From the NCBI RefSeq assembly GCF_003243515.1, contig NZ_QFRA01000040.1, positions 1 to 15,829 on the forward strand: DNA of 15,829 nucleotides. The letters are read 5' to 3'. Numbering within the stretch: position 1 is the first letter of the stretch; every line of letters starts with the position of its first letter. The position numbers and the translations under genes were made by a program. Shown here one piece after another: positions 15,701-15,829 of this stretch. The notes beneath the pieces are model-generated. The model had not been told where the DNA came from. It made no database searches and was given only the letters and a program-made list of their open reading frames with translations. Source of the stretch: Corynebacterium kroppenstedtii (GTDB lineage Bacteria > Actinomycetota > Actinomycetes > Mycobacteriales > Mycobacteriaceae).

Positions 15701-15829
15701 ATGGGACCGCAAACATAAGCTCGCACTGGAACGTGAGATGCTTGGCCTGTATGTCTCCGGCCACCCGCTCGATGGGTTCGAGGAGGCCATCGACGCGCAG
15801 ACGGATACCCAGCTGACCACCATCCTCTC
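12771..15829 (+). CDS. dnaE: DNA polymerase III alpha subunit, replicative (3' end outside the window)
   Basis: Catalytic subunit of the chromosomal replicase. About 1019 codons are visible and the frame is still open at the window end; about 160 more residues are expected. N-terminal PHP domain: H10, H12, D19, H44, E69, H103, C154, D222 and H224 form a complete metal-ligand set with the spacing of M. tuberculosis DnaE1, where PHP is the proofreading 3'-5' exonuclease. Polymerase active site: D428 and D430 in PDIDIDFDDRRR and D592 in LLKMDFLGLRNLT. GPGRGSAAGS precedes the palm. The sliding-clamp motif QFDLF is at 951-955. ATG 12771 is chosen because it follows a -10 by 7 nt and begins right at the conserved FVHLHNH; ATG 12759 and ATG 12750 are in frame but would overlap the promoter. 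No Shine-Dalgarno is present. Equivalent to dnaE1 (Rv1547). Confidence 0.98.
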   Translation, partial: MANSSFVHLHNHTEYSMLDGMAKVDLLVDEVKRQNMPAVGMTDHGNMFGSDAFYRAMTANDIKPIIGVECYMAPDSRFNKKRVRWGEAHQKRDDVSASGAYLHQTMIAENVTGLKNLFYLSSMASYEGQLGKWPRMDAELIAEHSEGIIATTACPSGEVQTRLRLGQFDEALKAAAKWQDIYGKDNYFLELMDHGIEIEQRVRNELLEIGRKLNIPPLVTNDCHYVTKDQARSHEVMLCVQTGSTMNEPTLDQGGNRFAFNGDGYYLKSAREMRDTWDDMVPGGCDNTLLIAERVGDYSEMWEPHTHDRMPKYDVPEGHTPTSWLTHEVEQGLKKRFEGQVVPQEYTDRAKYEIGVIDFKGYPSYFLVVADLIKHARRVGIRVGPGRGSAAGSLVAYALTITNIDPLQHGLLFERFLNPERPSAPDIDIDFDDRRRGEMIRYAADNWGEDKVAQVITFGTVKTKQALKDSARAHFGQPGFQMAERITKALPAPIMAKDIPLSGIVDPEHPRYSEAAEVRQLIETDPDVKKIFDTARGLEGVVRQAGVHACAVIMASVPLLDHIPMWKRAQDGAIITGWPYPACEAIGLLKMDFLGLRNLTVIGDCIENIKENRGEDLDLEGLSVVDEPTYELLSRGDTLGVFQLDSGGMRELLKRMGPTEFSDIVAALALYRPGPMGEGAHWSYADRKNGREKITPIHPELEEPLRDILAETYGLIVYQEQIMKISQKVANYSAGQADSFRKAMGKKKPEVLAKERVSFEAGMKENGYSDDAINTLWKVILPFAGYAFNKSHAAGYGLVSFWTAYLKANYTAEYMAALLTSVSDKKDKSAIYLSDCRHLGIDVLSPDVNSSKYTFQSVGKDIRFGLGAVRNVGEDVVESIVSTRREKGAFKDFTDYLNKIDTIACNRRVTESLIKAGAFDSMGHPRKGLYLIHEDAVDSVISTKKAADKGQFDLFAGLGGEAEEEDSAFSIEVPDQEWDRKHKLALEREMLGLYVSGHPLDGFEEAIDAQTDTQLTTIL

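Overview
The window is a chromosomal housekeeping segment from an actinobacterium, most probably a Corynebacterium of moderate GC content; the species cannot be fixed from this sequence. The grounds are the gene order ileS, dinB, asparaginase (opposite strand), lspA, rluD ... dnaE, which parallels Mycobacterium tuberculosis Rv1536-Rv1540 and Rv1547; an actinobacterial-type T-box leader in front of ileS; actinobacterial DinB and DnaE1 features; and several promoters of the TANNNT type placed 7 nt before a start codon, the pattern of leaderless mRNAs that are common in this group.

Layout. 1-43: intrinsic terminator of a gene that ends before the window. 90-284: 64-residue two-helix membrane protein. 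About 333-667: promoter and isoleucine T-box riboswitch, then ileS (667-3921). 3979-5481: dinB (DNA polymerase IV) with an unusual C-terminal extension; its stop codon abuts that of the convergent asparaginase gene ansA (5482-6483, minus). ansA follows a lipoprotein gene (6494-7441, minus) in one operon. That operon diverges from lspA (7521-7988), rluD (8008-8949) and a serine-rich single-pass membrane protein (8942-10036), which are tightly packed and probably co-transcribed. rarD (10068-10946) follows and may have its own promoter. A fold-type III PLP enzyme (10974-12470, minus) converges on rarD. After a 300-bp divergent intergenic region with a GlxR/CRP-like palindrome comes dnaE (12771 to beyond the end).

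Function. Most of the content is information processing: isoleucine charging under tRNA feedback, the replicative polymerase, a translesion polymerase and 23S rRNA modification. Lipoprotein maturation (lspA next to a probable client lipoprotein) and amino-acid metabolism (asparaginase, PLP enzyme) make up the rest. I see no mobile element, CRISPR array, prophage, tRNA or rRNA.

The most informative structures outside the genes are the ileS leader, which can be folded by eye into a complete translational T-box with mutually exclusive anti-sequestor and sequestor helices, and the repeated -10/N7/start arrangement at four genes. The most interesting protein feature is a Tudor-like HPEYGHG...VRFE module at the end of DinB. 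I found no clear sign of a wholly new multi-gene system; the window looks like conserved core genome.
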